A DNA stretch of 64,000 bases. It comes from Diphasiastrum complanatum. Its lineage: Eukaryota > Streptophyta > Lycopodiopsida > Lycopodiales > Lycopodiaceae. Position numbers and translations under genes: made by a program. Location of the stretch: NCBI GenBank assembly GCA_029204225.1, contig CM055095.1, forward strand, positions 44,109,184-44,173,183, written 5' to 3'. The notes under the pieces were generated by a model. It did no database searches, was not told the origin of the DNA, and saw only the letters and a list, made by a program, of their open reading frames with translations. Numbering within the stretch: the stretch's first letter is position 1; each line of letters opens with the position of its first letter. Positions 1-11,616 of this stretch are shown in pieces.

Positions 1-528
1 TGCCTAGACCCAGTCCTGGCATTGAAGTCCCCCGCTAAAAGAATATATCCTCGATCCTCATATCTGATAATGTCCGATGAAATATCCATGAAAGGTGACT
101 CCTCCTTTGAGGTGAAAGCTGATGTCTCTGGAGGGAAATAACAAATAGCCAAGAATATGTCACGATCTAACTCCATCAACCTGTGGTCCAACCTGATCCA
201 GATATAGCGAGCCTGCTCGTCAGTGTATAGTAACTCGACCCGTGGCCGGAGAGAGTCTCAAAATAAGCAAGCAACACCACTTGAACCGCGACTAGTCAGT
301 GCCCTCGTCTTCCCTCTGCAAGTAGAAAGCCAACAAAATCCCTCAATGCAAGGAAGTCCTCTCTCAGGACTCTCATGTGTCTCAGTAAGTATAAGGATAT
401 CCCCTGTAGTACAAAAATCTCTAAAGTCTCCTGCTGTAGCTGAAGAATGGATACCATTGCATTTCCATAAACTCAACCGCAATGCTTTTGTGAGGGCCCC
501 CGAACCGCTCCCAAGTCCGGGGAGCCCA

Positions 529-533
<5 letters not shown>
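1..533 (-). mobile_element. CT-tailed LINE copy 1, 5'-truncated, endonuclease start of ORF2
   Basis: This is the beginning of ORF2 of a non-LTR retrotransposon on the minus strand; it continues beyond position 1. The frame reads the apurinic-endonuclease motifs W-K-C-N-G-I-H-S-S, LTETHESPERG and the RGSSGVACL block seen in the other copies, followed by V-C-Y-F-P-P and D-F-N-A near the window edge. The copy starts just downstream of the ORF1 stop: the ORF1/ORF2 junction hairpin is present at 494-527 but ORF1 is missing. Its 5' end abuts the CT tail of LINE copy 2 directly. One stop and frame change occur near 258. It is a 5'-truncated insertion. Confidence 0.85.
494..527 (-). promoter_or_regulatory. 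ORF1/ORF2 junction hairpin, LINE copy 1
   Basis: The stem arms are at 515-527 and 494-505, with the 9-nt loop TTGGGAGCG between them on the minus strand. About ten Watson-Crick or wobble pairs form. The insertion starts between the position of the ORF1 stop and this hairpin, so no UAG is retained here. Confidence 0.6.

Positions 534-614
<81 letters not shown>
534..614 (-). repeat. (CT)n tail of LINE copy 2
   Basis: A nearly pure 81-bp dinucleotide run reads (GA)n on the plus strand and (CT)n on the LINE sense strand. It follows ACATTAATAAAGATC directly and is the 3' tail of LINE copy 2. LINE copy 1 starts at its far edge. Confidence 0.95.
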
Positions 615-617
<3 letters not shown>

Positions 618-634
618 TTATTAATGTCCATGGA

Positions 635-648
635 ATACCCTAAGGTAC
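635..648 (-). promoter_or_regulatory. LINE 3'-terminal stem-loop, copy 2
   Basis: The minus strand reads GTACC-TTAG-GGTAT, a 5-bp stem with a 4-nt loop about 20 nt before the CT tail. Geometry and position match ATGCC-TTTT-GGCAT and GTGCC-CTCG-GGCAC in other copies, with compensating base changes. A role in reverse-transcriptase recognition is inference from other stringent LINEs. Confidence 0.55.
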
Positions 649-764
649 ATAGGACTGAAAAAAAGGTACATGTCAAGTATGCTCGGTGGGAGCGTGAAAG
701 CTCTACCACCTAAAAGAAACAAGATTACAGTAAAACAGGAAATAGTGCTAGGGACAAGGAGAGT

Positions 765-3700
765 CAAGCATCATAGATGTCTCTCTGCTTGTGAAAAAAA
801 AAATGATGTAAAGTATGTTGTGGCATTGTCTCTGAGCGAGCTGCGTCTCTCTGTCGTCGAGAGGATGATCGGTGGTGTCTATGTTGCCGTGAAGCTGTAG
901 GTTGTGGCCTACGGGCTGGCTGTCTCTCTGGTCGACAACACTGTCTCTGTCGTCTATGTATAGTGGCATCTGGAATCTCAGCCTCTCCATCACAATCACT
1001 ACTCTCCTGCCTTTGTCTCCGGCAGGATAGACACTCTTGTATGCTCAGCCGTATCAAGAGGGAGGTGTCAGCGTCAAGACTCGCCATACGCAAGTCTATC
1101 ATCTCCCGGATCATCAACACAACACATCTGGAGTCCTCATACGATATTAAGGTAGAGAGTGCAAATGGATGATCTCGAAACAAGCAGTAGTATCTCCCTC
1201 GAATCTCATAGTAAGCGGGGCATCTGAAGAGAAAATGAAACTCATCCTCTATATCATGTAGGTCACACATACTACAAATCCGCGCATCTCTCGGGATGCC
1301 CCTGTATCTGCCAGTATCCACAGCTAACTGGTGAGAAGAAACCCGAAACTGACCCATCACTATCCGCAGTCTGTGTGAGATACTGTCCACTAGGTATCTG
1401 GGTACAATGGGATACCCAGCAGGATCCCGGGATAGAAAATGTGCTCGATAAAATTCCGTCTTCACCCCAGATGAATCCTGCCAAGTGCTTTGAAGATATG
1501 CCCTGTATAGGTACCCTCTAATATACTGATGAGTACCAGCTGGTAGATCCATAATGTGAATACTCCACGTGGAGAGGAGACGACAGGCTTGGGAATACCA
1601 CGAAAAGGAGGAATCTGAAGTCGTGAGATGCGCGCCCACTCGGTAGCCGTCAAGCCAGTACTCCATGTCTCTGATGCGTATAGAGTCGAGGGAACGACCA
1701 TAGTGTCAAAGAGTCGGCACTTACTAGTCGCATCTCTAACATGTGAGCTGAAACATAGTCTCTCCAGATCTACCAACGATGCATAACCCTTTCACAGCCG
1801 GGAAAATGCCGCCTGTCGCATGTTGAAAGTGGGACAGAAAATACCACACCTAGGTATGTGTAGGAGTCAACTACCTCAAGTGGATGCTCCTCCCATAGAA
1901 GCACCTGTCGCATCATGAAGGATCTAGAGGTCTTAAATACCATAACTTTGGTTTTGGCCACATTCACTGATAATCCCCACTGAGTACAAAAAGAGTGAAG
2001 CGCGTCAAGATGCCACTGCAGACCTTCCCTCGTCCTCGAAAGCAAAACCACATCATCAACATATAATAGGATAGCAATAACAAGGTCACCCAATGTGCAT
2101 CCCTCACCTCCCTCTGTTTGTATAACCTGCTCAAGCTCGTCTATATATAAACCAAAGAGTGTAGGAGAGAGAGGATCCCTGCTTAACCCCAATGGTACTC
2201 TCTATCTCTGGTGATACAACTCCTGATACTCGGATACGACCAACTGCCTGTATGATATCCTCTTGGAGGCCACGATCCCGAAGTCTCTGTATCAGTAGAT
2301 GTCGAGGCACAGAGTCAAAGGCCTTGCGGAAATCCACAAAGCAGCAATATACACGCTCTCTCCTGGCCTTAGCCTCCTCAATGATGGATCTCAAGGTGAA
2401 AATATGATCTGATGTAGTATATCCTGGTCTGAAACCTGCCTGACCTATGGCATGCAGTGCTCGGGTATCCATCTCTGAACTGATCTTTGACTGAAGAATA
2501 GAACCATAAACCTTGGCAAAGAGGTGGCTGATCATGATGGTATGATAGTTGTTGGCTTTCATGGGATCCCCGCCTTTATGGATAAGATGGATAAGGTTTG
2601 TGGACCAAGGGGAGGGGAAACCATATGTGATAAGAGGAAAGAGAGGAAGGGTGAGAGAATGTCAGCAGCTTGCTTGAAAAGTTCAGCTTCTAGATCATCA
2701 ATATCTTTGGCCTTATGTAGATTTAATCGGTCAATGGCCTCTTCTACTATGGCTGGGGAGAATGTATCAGAAGTACGCGTGTAGGGATGTGTGGGAAGTG
2801 GAGGGGTGTTAGGAATAGTATATAACGATGTGGCATAGGTTACCCATGTGCTAAGATCTGTGATCTGGGGTGGGGGTGCCCATGAGAGGAATTTTTGCCA
2901 AAATGATCGCGAAGAGGAGCTAAAGAGAAGGTCCATCATCTTCTTCCACTGGCCGATTTCGTAAGTAATTTTCTTTTTATGGGTGGTTCTACGATATACA
3001 CGGGATAAGTCCTTTACCATATGGGGAAGGTGGCAGTGTGCATAAATCAAGTCCAGATGAAGTTGGTTACACTCGTGGTCATACCAGGGGTTATGTGGTC
3101 GATTATGTCGTAAGTGCTTAGGCCGTAGTGATGGAAAAGCAAGGGATGCAGCGGTATGCAAAGTCCGGACAAGAAAAAGACACTGGTCTGTCAAAGTATC
3201 GTCGTAAGGGAAATAAGTCAGGAGGTCAGATAATGCTTCCCAATACCTAGGGGTGTTTTGAGGATTATAGCGGTATGCCAGGAGTTAGGGTACTAGTACA
3301 TGGGGTGTGAAGAAGGCCAATAGAGAGAGAGAGAGGTATGAGTGGTCAGACAAAGTGGTAAGGTGAACCAGGAAAGATGAAATGTAGGGGAGGAGAGACG
3401 ACAATCCCATGAAATAGTCAACAACACTACTCCCTCCACTATGTGGAAAACAAGTAAAGTCACCTGAATCAGGCCACTGCAATAAGCCATTATTTATCGC
3501 CAATCCATGAGCCTCGCCTAACTGAAGCATCTGCTCTCCATATGCAGTAACTGGACCCTCTGCATCTGCTGATCGTCGCCAGAGGCCAAGATCATCCCAG
3601 TCTAAAGCATGTATCCGTTGTGGATCATCCTCTGCTCTATGGAACTTTGTCTGCCTGGATCCAGTCCTGGCATTAAAATCGCCAACTAAAAGAACATAAT

Positions 3701-4163
3701 TCCGCTCCTCATATCTGATAATGTCTGAAGAGATATCCATGTAAGGTGACTCCTCATCTGCTGTGAAAACTGATGTGTTCGGTGGAAAATAACAAATGGC
3801 CAAGAAGAGGTCACGGTTCAGTCCCATCAAAGTCCGGTCCACCCGAATCCAAATATAGCGAGCTCACTCATCTGTATGCACCAACTCGACCCAAGGCCGA
3901 ATGAAGTCGCGGACTAAGCAGGCCACCCCACCAGAACCCCGATCTATCAATGCTCTCGTCGACCGCCGATGTGCAGAGTACCAGCCAAAACTCGTAAAAA
4001 CCGGTAGACCTCTTTCCGGACTCTCATGTGTCTCGGTGAATAGGAAGAGATCACCTTCCGCACATAAGTCTCTAAAATCGCCGGCAATAGCTGAAGAGTG
4101 AATGCCATTGCAGTTCCATAGCCTCAACCGCAATGCTCGAGAAGGACCCCCCGAACCGTTACT
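765..4163 (-). pseudogene. LINE ORF2 (endonuclease-reverse transcriptase), broken
   Basis: The ORF encodes the nicking and reverse-transcribing protein of the LINE. It starts with the AP endonuclease (WNCNG at about 4110, TETHESPERG, GDFNART at about 3690, SDHSYLSLSL at about 3345). A linker follows at 3194-2559, then the reverse transcriptase (GQAGFRPGYTTSDH, FVDFRKAFDSVPR, GVKQG, LLYVDDVV at about 2060). The cysteine/histidine C-terminal motif CSMCDLHDIEDEFHFLFRC is near 1240. Breaks include frameshifts near 3290 and 2170, loss of about eight residues after IIQAV, and a deletion joining SRLQI to the C-terminal domain near 1600. The protein cannot be active as it stands. Confidence 0.85.
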
Positions 4164-4187
4164 TAGTTCGAGGGGCCTTAATCCCTA
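4144..4187 (-). promoter_or_regulatory. UAG plus readthrough-like hairpin between ORF1 and ORF2, LINE copy 2
   Basis: ORF1 ends at the UAG at 4187-4185. Seven nucleotides later the stem arm at 4177-4166 pairs with 4156-4144 around the 9-nt loop TAAGTAACG, giving 12 contiguous pairs including two wobbles. The ORF1 frame continues open past the UAG, through the hairpin, into the endonuclease. UAG-GGA and the structured region resemble type III readthrough signals of gammaretroviruses. Confidence 0.6.
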
Positions 4188-4619
4188 TTTTTCAGAATTC
4201 GGAGGATCAATGTATTGAGCCTTGCCATCTCGATAAATTACCCTGTTCCCCAAAGCTTTTGCCTCAATGAATGCTTTTTTCCGATCCGCAACTTGCATGG
4301 GAGTGAGATCTCATCCATAAACAAAAGTGTACCTCTAAGCTTGGCCCGCAGTTTGAGGGTTGCCCGTCTCTTCCAGATTCGTGTTCGATACAACCTTGCA
4401 AAGCTATCTGAATAGAACCCAAAGCACACCAAAGTAGGCTCCAAATATCCACTTTATTGATTTCTCTTCAAAGTACATGGCAAACTATCCACATAAACAC
4501 ATAAGGGCATTGTTGCTAAGTCTCCTCCCAGCCACCTGCTACATAGATTATGAGGAGGAATGCCTCTCTCTAGGCTCAGTTATACACATTCCACAAGCAC
4601 CCTGAGTCAACAAAGATAC

Positions 4620-5075
4620 AATGTCCCTAGTCTTTCGAAAAAGTCAAGGAGATGAAACAGTATCCATACCATTCAATTATTGGCTCTCTCATGTATGCCA
4701 TGATTTGTACTAGACCTAACATTTCTTATTTAGTTAGTACACTCGGCAAATATATGTCGAATCCAAGTTTCATTCATTGAAAAGCTCTACTTAGAGTTCT
4801 TCGATATTAACAGTCGACAGAAAATTATTGCATCCGTTATGGTGAAAATTCGAATGGTGATTGAATACCCATGTTAACTTTCTTCAAGGTTTTACAGATA
4901 CAGTTTAGGCCGGAGATGTTGACAAGAGAAAATCGACATCAGGCTATGTCTTTGTGTTTAATCTTGTCTCATGGACTAGCAAGAAGCAGAATTCACCTGC
5001 ATTATCTTCGACAGAGGCCGAATACATTGTTGCTGCACATGTTGGAGTATAGGATTTGGAGTAGACTAGTCATAC
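4620..5075 (+). pseudogene. Ty1/copia pol remnant (RT C-terminus to RNase H)
   Basis: Short stretches in shifting frames match the end of copia-type reverse transcriptase (G-S-L-M-Y-A-M followed by C-T-R-P-N-I-S-Y and Y-M-S-N-P) near 4680-4780. The RNase H hallmark follows at about 4920-5040: R-K-S-T-S-G-Y-V-F, then SWTSKKQNSPALSSTEAEYI. The remnant has many frameshifts and no start. It lies in the ATM intron next to the 5' end of LINE copy 2. I could not identify LTRs for it, though the AT-rich DNA to about 6600 might include its 3' end. Confidence 0.75.
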
Positions 5076-7311
5076 TACCCATTAATAACACTAACAAATT
5101 GTAAACCACACAACAAAAGAGCAAGCTGAAATTTGAAAGTGTTTACCAACTTATTTAGCGTGGAGAGGACTGCTTGTTTTCATAATCAAAATGAGGTTAC
5201 AATAATGGCCCTTACACGTCTATCAACGGGCAATATTACCACTTATACTAAAAGTCCTATATATTGCAACTTTTGCCTTACAAAACTTAAATCACTAATA
5301 ATACTATTTTGAATTTGACTTTAGTCATACAACTTTACAACTTTAAGTCATGCCTTTTAATCTTAAGTCCCAACTTTAACCTTAAGTAATATCTCTAACC
5401 TTAAGTACTATCTTAACATTAAGGTGGTCAACACAAAATAAACATTAAATCTAACACTTTCCTCGTGTGATCTTTAAGGATCTAATTGATGATTTTTGCA
5501 TGTTCTCAAACTTTATCTCCACCTTGACTTTACATGTCCCTAGCATGAACTAAAAAGGGGTAATATGTATTGGAAGGGTATTTTCACACACAGTTGTAGG
5601 CCATGTCTATTTGTCCAGATACTCAACGTTCACTGGGAAGAGAAAAAAGGAAGGACCCCATTTCACATAGAAAAGTGAGGCCCACATGTGGCAGATGACG
5701 CCTTAAAATGCCCTAGAGCCCCTCTCTTTAAGTTTTGTTAGCACTTGAATTTTCTAGGCAAGAGAACATCCTTGTGGTTCATACAAGACAGAGGAGAGAG
5801 AACAAAGGTCTCCAAGTATGTGTGTGACATGCGGGCCAATGGACGGGGGTAAATGTGACTCAACATTAATATTGGCCTCCCTTGTGCGTGAAAACACCCT
5901 AAGTTCACCAAAATGAAAAACAGTGACTACTAATGTCACTCATGCGCTTAGAGAAAAGCCCACACCATGATTTATTTACTATGCCTTTTCAAACCTAAAC
6001 CATAATTCATGTCATGGCCCTAAATGGTTTGAACCTTTAGGGGGTATCTTGGACAAGGATGGACCTAACCTAGGTAATAGCTGAATAGGACCATGTGGAC
6101 TGATGACCACTACCAGCATGTGTATTGCATGCATGCCTTGGGTGTAGATGTGCACTTACTCTGCTATTGCATGGGTCCTAGCTATTAAACGGTCTTTCCA
6201 CATGCAGTAGACATGCATGGGAGATTGGCATGATCGGTTAGACTGCTTCCGTGTGGATTTCATGCATGGATAGGTAGGGTGGTCTCTATACTCTACATAA
6301 ATACCCATTAGTGTCTATGGGAATTATGGAGAGTCCTACGGCCGTATTGGGAAGCACATCTATCAATCACTTTTGCCTTTCTCCCTGTTGCTCGGGGGCT
6401 AGATCCGTATTCATCTAGGGTTTAGTTGGCAAGGTTTGGTCTACTGCAATCTCTCTCCGGTTTAATGCTACTCCAATTTGGTTTTGATCTATGTGGGCGT
6501 TTCAATTCAAGTGGCTTCAACTGTTGCAATTTACTCGGTTTTGATAAATTGAATAGCTTTAAATACCTTGTCCAGCATCAGAAGTTTTAGGAACATTCTG
6601 ACATACTTATTATTTTCTGAAACTGCGCGCACAACAAATTTCTCTTTACTATGCAAACATGCATGGAGGCTTCTAGCCATAACAACACCCTAAAATGTTA
6701 TTCCGCCATTTATTTTAAAGCTGAAAAGATAATCAATAATAATATCGTCACTGGAAATGGTGGGACTTAAACCCAATTCCATGATTTTGAACACTTGGAA
6801 ATGAATCTATGGTACGATCATACACCTTCTTAGACATGCAATAGTTGGAACTAAGGTCCCACATTCAAAATGAACCACTCAGATGGGACCAGACATGGGA
6901 AACGATCGTCTTCCCTAGACACAACGGGATAGATGATGCTTCCAAACTCATCTGCAGTGAAGTGCCATCTCTTTGACACCTGGTTACACATACTCATGAT
7001 TCACACAAGTATCGCCATCTATTATCTTCTCTATGCTTATCATTGGATACACTATCAACAACTGTCAAAAGATGAGAGAAATTAAAGCAAAGAATCAAAA
7101 ACAGCATAATGCTGCAACGATTCAACAAAGCACTAACATGTTCTTGAGTTGTCTTCTTGATTAGGCATATCATTGCCTCCATTAAGAATGACTCACAGAA
7201 ACAGGAAAGCAGATAGTATTATTCAGAATATTCAGGACATAGCATTCGAGTTTCAACCAAAGACTAGAAACGATCCATTCATGAGCATAGGATACTTCAA
7301 GGGAGACATAC
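5076..7311. other. Intron-like AT-rich sequence without recognised genes
   Basis: No coding segment is convincing here. A cluster of diverged CTTAAG-containing near-repeats occurs at about 5280-5430. At about 6290 a TATA-like CATAAATACC is followed by pyrimidine-rich leader-like sequence, which could be an LTR promoter fragment. I cannot define element ends. The tract lies downstream of the last ATM exon I can propose. Confidence 0.5.
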
Positions 7312-7398
7312 CTTAGCACCTTCATGGACATTATTGAAACGTTTGGACCAGTCAAGAGTTGCAAGACAAGCCTCCACACCTCTATCATGCTCTTCTGG
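7312..7398 (-). CDS. ATM: Candidate ATM exon (i)
   Basis: This is an 87-nt candidate exon. The minus-strand acceptor reads ...GGATACAG and the donor is gtatgt. The phase that continues the exon at 7485-7574 gives an open helical peptide starting QKSMIEVWRLVLQLLTG; an alternative frame is also open. It fits the alpha-solenoid character of ATM, but I cannot align it to a known ATM segment. Confidence 0.45.
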
Positions 7399-7484
7399 CT
7401 GTATCCAGTGCCCGGATAGACAAGGTATAAATGATAACATGCATATATTGCCATCTTATTCCTACCTTAATGTTTATCACTCAC

Positions 7485-7574
7485 ACAGTAACAATCAAAG
7501 GAGCTGGACTACTGTTTGGGCTCAAGTCCCCCCAGATGAAACACTGTCCAGGATCCACTACTTGCTTTTTTATT
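7485..7574 (-). CDS. ATM: Candidate ATM exon (h)
   Basis: This is a 90-nt candidate exon with acceptor CTGCAG and a perfect gtgagt donor. It is open in one frame only, reading QVVDPGQCFIWGDLSP. It ends two nucleotides into a codon, which the exon at 7312-7398 completes. Assignment to ATM rests on strand, order and phase only. Confidence 0.45.
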
Positions 7575-8752
7575 CTGCAGTTTGTAAGAAGCAAGAGGTT
7601 GCTACTTGGAAACTCTAACAAAATTGTTAAATCATTCCATTGTACCAGAATCTCCCCATATATAACCATTTTTCCATTACAGAGTTGATATTTAATTTTA
7701 TTGAACAGCACTTACCTTCTAAAGAAAACTTGAAACTTTACTCAATTTCAACTCAATAGCACAAACTTCTCGTACCTCAAAAACAGACACACACAAATCA
7801 CACCAAAAAACCCTGAGGATGGTGTACAGGGACTGGATTAAATAGATTGTATGACCAGGTAACCAGCGATAGCAGACATTTGTGGCACTTCAAGAACAAA
7901 CTTAGATGGTAGTACAAACTGGACAGATATGACAGCCACAAAAGTGGACCCAAAAAAATCAAAGAAAAGATTATATCAAGAGAAGGCACACTTGGAGGTT
8001 AGAACTTGTAAAAGACCGCAAGGGACAAGTTATCAAACTTCCAGACAATGCCATGATTGGACTCATTGGAGAGTGTGATGGGAGGCTAACGTCTTATGGC
8101 TCTAGGCTATTCAATGGATAGATAAAGAAAACAACAATGCTCAATCTGTGATTGATGATAAAGCACTAAAACAACGCAGTGTATCAAATATGCCTGGAAG
8201 AGAGAGTCCACTTCAAGGCCAAAACTCGGAAAAGCCACTAAGCACCAGTACTAAGTGGTTATCAAATTTCCAAAGAAGAAATGATTAGACACTTTAATGA
8301 GAGGCTACTGCCTTAAAGCTCTAGGCCATTTCAAAAATAAAATTGAAAAAGTCGATGTAAATCTGGGATACGTGGTAAAACGACAGTATTTAAGAACTTG
8401 AATTGAAGTTGGTCTTTTCTGGTACTGCTTGATAATAAAGACAAACTTTGTCAAGACCTTGACTTAAAGAAATTTCAAAGAAATATATGGAGATATGCTG
8501 CAGTTGTTGATCTTTATTGTGAAGTTCCAATCTTAACAAAAATTTCAACCTGATTAGTGTCATTTAAGGTCTTACACAGCTAAAATTGATTGCCTAGACC
8601 ATATAGAATCATTGCTTAATGGAAACGTGAACATGCAGAAAAGGGCAAATAAAAACAAACACCATAGAGCTGGAAAGCTTATATTCAAATATTGAAAACA
8701 TGAAACTGGATTACAGCTCTTCTTGTAGTACAAAGTCTTATTCACTCAAAAA
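7575..8752 (-). other. ATM intron sequence
   Basis: AT-rich and non-coding as far as I can see. Two diverged copies of an approximately 90-bp segment occur at about 8030-8115 and 8245-8330; both contain a GAGGCTA...GCTCTAGGC core. One or more ATM exons between 9011 and 7574 are probably missed. Confidence 0.4.
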
Positions 8753-9011
8753 ATTAAAATATCAGTTTAGCAGCATAACATTCATGCATAATGGTGCGTG
8801 GACATTCTTGAAAGAAAATATCCAAAAGGACAGCCAAGATTCTGACCTCCAACCAATCATCTAGATCATCAGCAAGCGAACTGTCTTGTATTGCCGAAAA
8901 TTGATCTTTTGATGGAAGCTTAAAAGAGCCAGTACAGATTGCCAAAACAGCAGCACTGAAAATCTTCGGTGACACCCGATCATCTAGAAAGACCTTGGGT
9001 CGGACAACACC
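8753..9011 (-). CDS. ATM: ATM exon (g), 3' border uncertain
   Basis: The acceptor ...TTCGCCCATGCAG precedes GGT at 9011. The frame reads KVFLDDRVSPKIFSAAVLA and later LADDLDDWLE. This follows in phase from exon f and corresponds to the Arabidopsis ATM segment around L-x-x-ERV with the acidic DDVD stretch. The frame stays open to the stop at 8753-8755, but a donor may lie earlier, for example a gtcaga after DDWLE or a gttatg near 8780. The upstream intron contains a 99-bp tandem duplication. Confidence 0.65.
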
Positions 9012-9076
9012 CTGCATGGGCGAAATCAGAAAAGGGAACTTTTTCAAGAGAGCAATGACTGAAACAAATGACAAGG

Positions 9077-9270
9077 ATACTATAACTGCAATTTCACCCT
9101 TTCTAAATGAATTTATGAGACTTATAAATTGAAAAATTTTACTCCACTTGGAACTGTAAAATTTGATAACATGGAATACTATAACTGCAATTTCACCCTT
9201 TCTAAATGAATTTATGAGACTTATAAATTGAAAAATTTTACTCCACTTGGAACTGTAAAATTTGATAACC
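9077..9270. repeat. 99-bp tandem duplication
   Basis: Two adjacent copies begin at 9077 and 9176 and are identical over at least 85 bp. The unit lies in the intron upstream of ATM exon g. Confidence 0.9.
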
Positions 9271-10907
9271 AGATATTCCATGGTCATGTAAATAAATAAG
9301 GAGTGCACTCATCCTAAAAATGATATTGATTTTGATATTCTAGAGCCCTTGGCTTTGACATCAGATACAGTAGCTCGGTAAAATTGATAACATCAAAACC
9401 TTTAGTAGAACCTCTTGCAAATAGAAACTAGCCACAAACAGTTAGCTTTATGCCTGCAATGATGCCTTGATTCACATAAACTAGCTCATCCAGATTTGAA
9501 AATGATCAACTAGTGGCAAGATAATAGTTCAAACCTGAGAAACAAACGCCACAATTTTATCGTTCTTTCATGCTTACATTGTGCATTATAGTCTGAGCAT
9601 TTTCTGCCATTATGGACGTATCTGGAGTCTCTTAAACAAATGTTTCGTGCATGATTTTCCTAGGATTCTTAGGTTGATCAGCTCCCAAAAGGATCTTGTG
9701 GGAGTAGCCAGAGTGATCCTGCTCACAACTTGTCTTATCGGATCTGATATGTGACATTTCTTGAGCATGCTTCTTGAAGCCTCTATTGTTCTGCCATGGT
9801 CGCTGCCAAGATTGGAACACAGCTCATAGGTACTAGGTGTTCAAGGTCAGTGTGCATAAATACACAATATTGATAATGTATTATTCATCAAAACACAGAA
9901 TTTTCAGTTTTTCAATTTTTCCGTGCATCAAGAGTTTAGTTTTGGTGGTTAAGCATCCCTTGTTACATCAACCATGAAAGGCCAGTGGTGTAACAGGATA
10001 GCAAAGGTAGGTATCAGAGTACTAAGAGAATGAAAATATGAATAAATTAGTCTACCAATCCCCTGATCAGAATATACATAAGCATATATCTTAATCTGGC
10101 AGATCCTCTCTGCATAAGTTACTCACTTATATAACTAAGAATCTTGTAACTCAGTTCTCAAAATAAGAATTCTATTTCTCAAAGAGTAAATAACATATCT
10201 GGGAAATCTCTGACATGCGAAAACCTCAGTATAGTGCATGAAATGACCTATTGAATACTTTCACTCAGTATACAATGCTTATTCCGACATGCATCAATTC
10301 CATGCAGAGATTTCTACATGAAAACTGCCATAACGTCAGATGCTCATAACTTTGTCATCTGGATACCGCTTTAGGTGCTGTAAAGTGAAGTACTGAGGGA
10401 GGACAAGTGATCATGATGACTGCCATGTCACCCAGGGCCATACTATCCCCACGGGCCACAGGCGGAGTTGTAACAGCCAGAATTTCAGGTAGGAGAGAGC
10501 ACTTTTACTGTGAGAAGAAGCTTCAAAACCACCAACCGAGCATGCATGCATGGAATATGCCAAAAGGTTTGGTGGTAGGTGGAAGCTAGATAGTCGGTTT
10601 GAGATGCTCAATGATCTGAAAAGGTCCATGGTAATGAGGTGCAAGTCTGAAACCTCTTTAGAAACCTTAATTCAAAAAGAACATTATGATTACTTGGTAT
10701 AATTAGCATCCTATAAAAAAGTGAGAACCTACCACATGAAATGTTGTGTCACATAGGCAGTTGAGGTTTGTAGTTTAATTATGTTATATCGATTGTCTTG
10801 ATGGAGCCAATTACCATCTGTGGAAATCTAAGATGAAAATAGTGCTAATGGCTACCTAAGTTATCATGAGCAAGAATGGATCCACTTAGCTTTATGTATG
10901 TTATATA

Positions 10908-10949
<42 letters not shown>
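10908..10949. repeat. (TA)n microsatellite
   Basis: Alternating TA run flanked by TATTAATATA. Confidence 0.9.
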
Positions 10950-10953
<4 letters not shown>

Positions 10954-10984
10954 CCTTCCCAAAATTGATTTACAGTTAGCTTAC

Positions 10985-11056
10985 CAAAGCGTCCAAATAT
11001 GTTAAAGCGCAACGTAAAAGACTTTTCCGAAGACGCACAGCATCACCAAACACTAC
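10985..11056 (-). CDS. ATM: ATM exon (f)
   Basis: This is a 72-nt exon, phase 0 at both ends, with acceptor ...TTCGTTTGCAG and donor gtaagc. It encodes GDAVRLRKSLLRCALTYLDA. The core aligns with L-x-LRR-x-LLR of Arabidopsis ATM. It follows exon e without a gap in the alignment although the two exons are about 35 kb apart. Confidence 0.75.
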
Positions 11057-11616
11057 CTGCAAACGAATATTCATCACTATACTGTCATGGGATTAAAAAG
11101 CACAATAGCAAAGTCAACAACAAACAACATAATTTCTCTAAAAAAAATATATTCCACATTCAAAAGTAAAGCTTTCTCTCAAGACTCAACTATTAACCTT
11201 GCCAGAACCTCAATTTTCACCATTAAAAGCAAAATTGTTATGCATATAAAACACCACATACTCTCGTTGTCAGTAATCCATCTACCTTCAATAACAAGAG
11301 AACGTGCTCCAAAATCAATAACCAATATCAAAACAATCTGATCAAGCATGATTTGGGGTTAGTTGGGGAATGACAGCATAAAGATGTGAACTGTGTGTTT
11401 GGCAGAAACAAATGAACTGAATGACATCCCAACTCCAGAGTTCTAACACTCAAGGAGTAAAGTATGGCGAATAAAGGTACATAAATCAATGCTACTATAT
11501 TGTATATAATCATTAAATTCAGATCAGATCCAAATTGAATCCAATTGACATTACAGTGACAACTTACTAGCAACTAGACTATATGTCCTACTAATCACAA
11601 TCTACTTACTAGTAAT

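Larger units (their letters stand above)
615..4385 (-). mobile_element. CT-tailed LINE copy 2, 5'-truncated
   Basis: This non-LTR retrotransposon contains, in sense order, the ORF1 C-terminal end (about 4385-4185), a UAG, a junction hairpin, ORF2 (about 4163-765), a 3' UTR and a CT tail. Truncation in the ORF1 RNA-binding region is placed near 4385 by comparison with LINE copy 15. Beyond that the sequence becomes unrelated AT-rich intron sequence. The 3' stem-loop is at 635-648. The copy is decayed by frameshifts and internal deletions. Confidence 0.9.
9012..10984 (-). other. ATM intron with a 99-bp tandem duplication
   Basis: This is the intron between exons f and g. A 99-bp unit starting ATACTATAACTGC is repeated almost exactly at 9077-9175 and 9176-9270. 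Because 99 is a multiple of three, it produces a spuriously long open frame across the exon g acceptor. A (TA)n run lies at about 10908-10949. Confidence 0.6.

Noticed and set aside
223..624. Plus-strand ORF ending in a long Arg-Glu repeat
   Set aside because: It is the antisense of LINE copy 1 and the CT tail; the Arg-Glu repeat is just translated (GA)n.
8754..9308. 184-aa minus-strand ORF as a single-exon gene
   Set aside because: Its N-terminal half is the 99-bp tandem duplication in an intron; only the part from 9011 downward is exon-like.
9632..9820. Open, coding-like minus-strand stretch with a plausible acceptor at 9803 (frame D-H-G-R-T-I-E-A-S)
   Set aside because: Exon f joins exon g without a gap in the ATM alignment, so no ATM exon is expected between them, and no good donor follows. 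Could be a chance ORF or a cryptic exon.
10411..10644. Minus-strand ORF of 77 codons with W/L-rich segment
   Set aside because: No matching splice borders, and it lies inside the intron between ATM exons f and g.
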